In this document: positions 8,181-11,613 of the stretch, piece by piece | Position numbering within the stretch: the first letter of the stretch is position 1 | How the letters are laid out: each line of letters opens with the position of its first letter | Assembly: GCA_034696485.1 (NCBI GenBank) | Contig: JAQIWT010001264.1 | Coordinates: 1-11,613 of the forward strand | Direction of reading: 5' to 3' | DNA from: Isohypsibius dastychi | Lineage: Eukaryota > Tardigrada > Eutardigrada > Parachela > Isohypsibiidae | Length of the DNA stretch: 11,613 nt | The notes under the pieces: model-generated | What the model was told of the DNA's origin: nothing | What the model saw: only the letters and a program-made list of their open reading frames with translations | Database searches by the model: none | Made by a program: the position numbers and the translations under genes

Positions 8181-11100
8181 CAAATACCAGGCATTTTTTA
8201 ATTTCGCCATTCTATAATTTATAAGGATTTGATTATAACCAGCAAAAATAAGCTAAGCCCTTGGGCGATATAGTCCTCCTCAAGTACATTAAACAACACC
8301 GTTTCGCTTCATTAGGTCGCCGGTTTTTTATTGCCTCAAAGTAAAGTTCTCAACGGGGAAAATTTCGCCCGAAACTTTGCGCTCGTTTCCGGCTCATCCC
8401 ATCTTGTCAGGGCCAACTCTTGAAATTCTCTACGACTATCGATCGATGCTCATTTACCAAGCAGACCCACTCGGTGAAAGGGAAAACTGAATCGACGGAG
8501 ATCGCTGCTTTTAGCACTCTGATTACGACACGGAAAAAATTATTCAGAATTTCATCGATAAATTCACCCATTTTCGTTTTATTTATTCAAGAGCTGAAAA
8601 TTAGCAACCACCAACAAAACATCACGCCGTTTGCTTTCGGATACTGTGAAGAGTCGCAGTTCTACTAATAACTATTGCGTTAATTAACGACATATTAGAG
8701 CTGACATCACTTGAATAAACAACACTTCGTGCGGGCAAAAGGAAAAAGTTGGGCAGCCGCGCAACATGTTTCCTGTCAGCAGATTAATAATTGATCTTTT
8801 AAGATTTTGATCCCTGGCGCATCTATTGCAGCCCATGCATCGTCTATCCAGATTTCAGATCAAGACAACGACCAGTGCTGCGTAGACCGATCAGCCACAC
8901 TGAGTTCACTTCACGATCACAACAAATTTTCAAACGCAAAAAAAATTGTCTGGCTTCATCCAGAATCTGCGAAAAATAGAAGACGTGCTCATGGAATCCA
9001 GAAACGCACTTGTTCCAAGAGACCCTACTTAATGGGCAACAAGAGAGTCAGATTTAGGTTAACCACCAATCCAAAAATAGCAATACTCGGCATACTAGAA
9101 CATTTAACTTCCCACTTGTAAAACAGAAAACAAATCGGGGTCTGGAACTTTTCGCAATAATCCGTAACCAACTTCAAAAAATCTATAACCCAACTTCGAA
9201 TTTAAGATTTAAGCCTAAATTTTCTGTATTCGTTATGTTCAGCTATTTACACAAAATGTACAGGATACACGAGTGAAGCTTCAGCACGCACCCTAATGCA
9301 CCTGCTGACCTTTCATGCGAATATCAGAGTAGTAAAGACACGAACAAAATCTTCTCATATTGCGTGCAATAATCAAATATTTGTCTCACTCATATCGAGG
9401 TAACAAAAGTAACATCATGAAACGGAAAACGTACATTCCCAGTTCACACTTGATAGCTGCTCCGGAAATTCTTCTCCCGTCAGAGCCTAATGGATTTCGT
9501 ACAAAATAGAGGGAACAATGTTGATAGAGCGTTTTCTGATTCAACCGTCTCCATTCCCCAGCTGAACAGACGCAACATCATCAACGCATAAGCGCTATCC
9601 AGAATGTTTTTAAACATGTACAAGTGCCATCGTACTTCAAACACTGCTTCAACTCCAGTATCCCCTTTTCTCCTAGATCGCTTTAATTTCCCTCAGAAAA
9701 GGACAATTTGTTTGTTTTCAAGCGGTTACAGAGGCTGCAATAGCTCATTCAAGTTCGGTGATGTAAATCCGCATTAGGAAACATTTTCGCCACAAATCCG
9801 TTAATCTTCAGAAAATGTTCGTCCAACTTTCATCTTACACTTTGAAATCGCCACTGGAATATTTCAAAAGAATCTTCACAGATCGTTAGGATGCATTTCA
9901 CAAAAAACCATAGGACAAATTTGTCGCTCATCAATTAAAGCCTGTCGTTTATACAAGAGGCATGCGGGAGACGACAAATATTTTCTCCACCTCATTTCTG
10001 CCGAAGAACTTTCAAGTGAAAGTGTAAATTCTCACGATGATCATCTGTCATAATAATGTCTGACATTCGGTTAACGAGAGATCGCATCTACTCCCACCCA
10101 ATATAATTCAATGTTCGATCAACTGAAAACATTATGGATATTTTTCCATCAAACAGACAAAAATGATTGGTTCACCCATTCATCGCAGAACAATATCAAT
10201 CGTTAAATCATACCTGACACAGGAAACTGGAAGTGATTTCTGGGTCTGCTGAGCGCTGAAAATATTCCTATTCCGTTGGCCATTATAACTGTGCTTATTT
10301 CCCATAATAGCAACCAGAAGACCTCCAACATCACATAAGGAAATTGATAAGCGCAAAGATGAAGATTAAAACGTCATTTGTTGGGCAGAATTGGATCGGG
10401 GTATAGAAAAGAGTGCCCTGAGATGCTTGAACAGTCAGCGCAATTTCCGTCCTCAAATTCGCCAGATAAAACTCACATAGTCCAGAAAGGAGCCATCGCA
10501 AAAAAATCACTGTCTCCACTAATTCTACAAACTCTTCCCAGAGCCTAACGCACAAAAAGAGTGTCACACTGAAGGAAGGTTATGACCCGATCGGAGGATT
10601 ATCGAATAGCACGTCTTTAGTGCCATGAATGGCCAAAAAATCGAAGAGCTAACTCGTTTTGGTGCATCTCCTTTTCGTGACTGAATAGCATAGTTGGCCT
10701 CGATCAAGCTGGGATGATGATGACAATTTAGCATAAAAACATTTCCATGCCACCATTTCATGCTTGAAACACCATCAAATTCAAGAAGATTTTCAAATGC
10801 CGCTTCGTCAGCACGCAGCTTCCATTTAAGTGTCAATCAGGATGAATATGTTGATGTTGCACGATAACAGGAGCAACAAGCTCAGGTAATGGAAAAGGCT
10901 AAGTAGCTTTTACCGGGAACAATAGCTTTTAAAATAGTTGCTACTTTGGAAGAGAGCATGTAGGCGGATACTATTCGCAACCGAGAACTTTGCGCTAAAA
11001 GGATGAATGGGCGAGGAAAGTCGATCTCTGGAAGCGACTTTCCGGTAGTTTTTCTGATTTGGACCAAGTGGCCCTGGTTCGCATTGTGCGCAATTATACT

Positions 11101-11561
11101 CCCATGAATTCTTGATTGCTCTACAGCTAGTAGCCAACATATCACTCGCCCCTTCCTATTACGATGCAGCAAAAGAAACCACTCACTCTGGAGAGAGGAT
11201 CTCAAGGCGGGAACAAACTCCCGTCCTCGTGACCTTTGAAGACGGCACCTCCAGCATGTCGCACTGCAAGCGATGGCCTAACTTTCCGGATTGATGCGCA
11301 TGTATCTCATTCTACATTTTCCTGAAACCTCAAGATCAAATTCATTTCAAATGCTCGTAGTTTTCGCAAAGAAGCCGGTTTACGACAGTTGATAACCAAA
11401 GATATTATTTTTCGTACCTATGCACTGGGCAAAAAACGACTTATCTATTGCTACGAAGAACTATGGAATGGGTTTCTAAAATGAAGATTAGAGTTTCTGT
11501 AAAGGGCGGGGGAAGGCTTTTGTTTTGGAGCGGTACAAACGGTGAGCAGAAGAACCGAGCA

Positions 11562-11577
11562 CCGCGCCACCTTTTGG
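11562..11577 (-). promoter_or_regulatory. CTCF-like site (weak)
   Basis: The minus strand reads CCAAAAGGTGGCGCGG, close to the CTCF core (CCAnnAGGKGGCGC) and containing AGGTGGCGC. A GATGGCG box (11594-11600, plus strand) lies about 20 bases away and resembles a YY1 core. This is a pattern match only. CTCF is known to be retained in basal nematodes and most other animals but lost in C. elegans. Confidence 0.2.
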
Positions 11578-11613
11578 ACTGCTCAGATAACCAGATGGCG
11601 TTACGGGGTCACT

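Larger units (their letters stand above)
7744..11613. other. 3.9 kb without a supportable gene
   Basis: Only short open frames occur on either strand (the longest are about 104-107 codons, at 8807-9121 plus and 11205-10882 minus), and none resembles a family I know. I found no tRNA, snRNA or rRNA signature, no transposon ends and no coding motif. The region is either the upstream intergenic and promoter region of the FRMPD4-like gene or a long 5' intron. A scan for a donor that would complete a first WW repeat upstream of 7703 (a YY-x-N codon split after AA) found none here. No convincing TATA box is visible near 7743. Confidence 0.6.

Noticed and set aside
8700-8720. Donor-like TTCAA-GTGATG as the end of an upstream WW exon
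   Set aside because: In the needed phase the preceding residues are not the Tyr-Tyr-x-Asn of a WW repeat.
8807-9121. 104-codon plus-strand open frame
   Set aside because: Starts at a non-ATG codon, has no recognisable domain and no splice context, and is compatible with chance.
10086-10104. GGGTGGGAG on the minus strand as the GWE start of an upstream WW exon
   Set aside because: The Gly-Trp-Glu frame meets a TAG at once, and no aromatic pair or donor follows.
10331-10836. Two adjacent minus-strand open frames (90 and 78 codons)
   Set aside because: They are in different frames with non-ATG starts and no recognisable motif; joining them would be arbitrary.
10882-11205. 107-codon minus-strand open frame with a good upstream acceptor (CTCTCTCCAG)
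   Set aside because: No family resemblance, overlapped by other open frames on both strands, and no partner exon. Length is within chance for this DNA.
1-11613. Bacterial-type systems, CRISPR arrays, integrated viruses or mobile elements
   Set aside because: No spaced direct repeats, transposase, polymerase or integrase motifs, terminal repeats or operon structure were seen. The window reads as ordinary intron-bearing animal DNA.

Overview
The window is from a eukaryote. Its main gene is on the minus strand and is broken into at least 14 exons by GT-AG introns, and it encodes a protein with a WW-PDZ-FERM layout known only from animals. Most introns are short (ten of thirteen are 53-140 bases) and the DNA looks moderately AT-rich by eye. 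That fits a compact invertebrate genome. Splice acceptors vary at position -3 and lack the strict TTTTCAG of Caenorhabditis-like worms. A clade I nematode such as a whipworm (Trichuris) is my best guess, but it is a guess.

Layout: (1) Positions 3-568, plus strand: the last two exons of a gene that enters from the left edge. It is not confidently identified. (2) Positions 7743-749, minus strand: an apparently complete gene for a FRMPD4/Preso-type scaffold. The 14 exons sum to 4389 nt, exactly 1463 codons with the stop (1462 residues), and every splice phase agrees. Residues in order: remnant or second half of a WW repeat (about 12-29), WW (36-67), PDZ (83-159), three-lobed FERM (about 215-550), then a tail of about 900 residues. 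The tail holds a conserved acidic/proline segment with a Homer-type PPxxF ligand, a proline-rich SH3/EVH1-like cluster, and a predicted helical C-terminal block. (3) Positions 7744-11613: 3.9 kb with no gene I can support. It may be upstream intergenic sequence, or a first intron if the gene has further 5' exons off the right edge.

The two genes converge. The minus-strand polyadenylation signal (590-585) lies within about 20 bases of the plus-strand stop codon, so the transcripts probably overlap at their 3' ends. In vertebrates, FRMPD4 is a postsynaptic and cortical adaptor linking membrane lipid and receptor tails to PSD-95, Homer, betaPIX and LGN. In this organism its role can only be inferred from the conserved domains.
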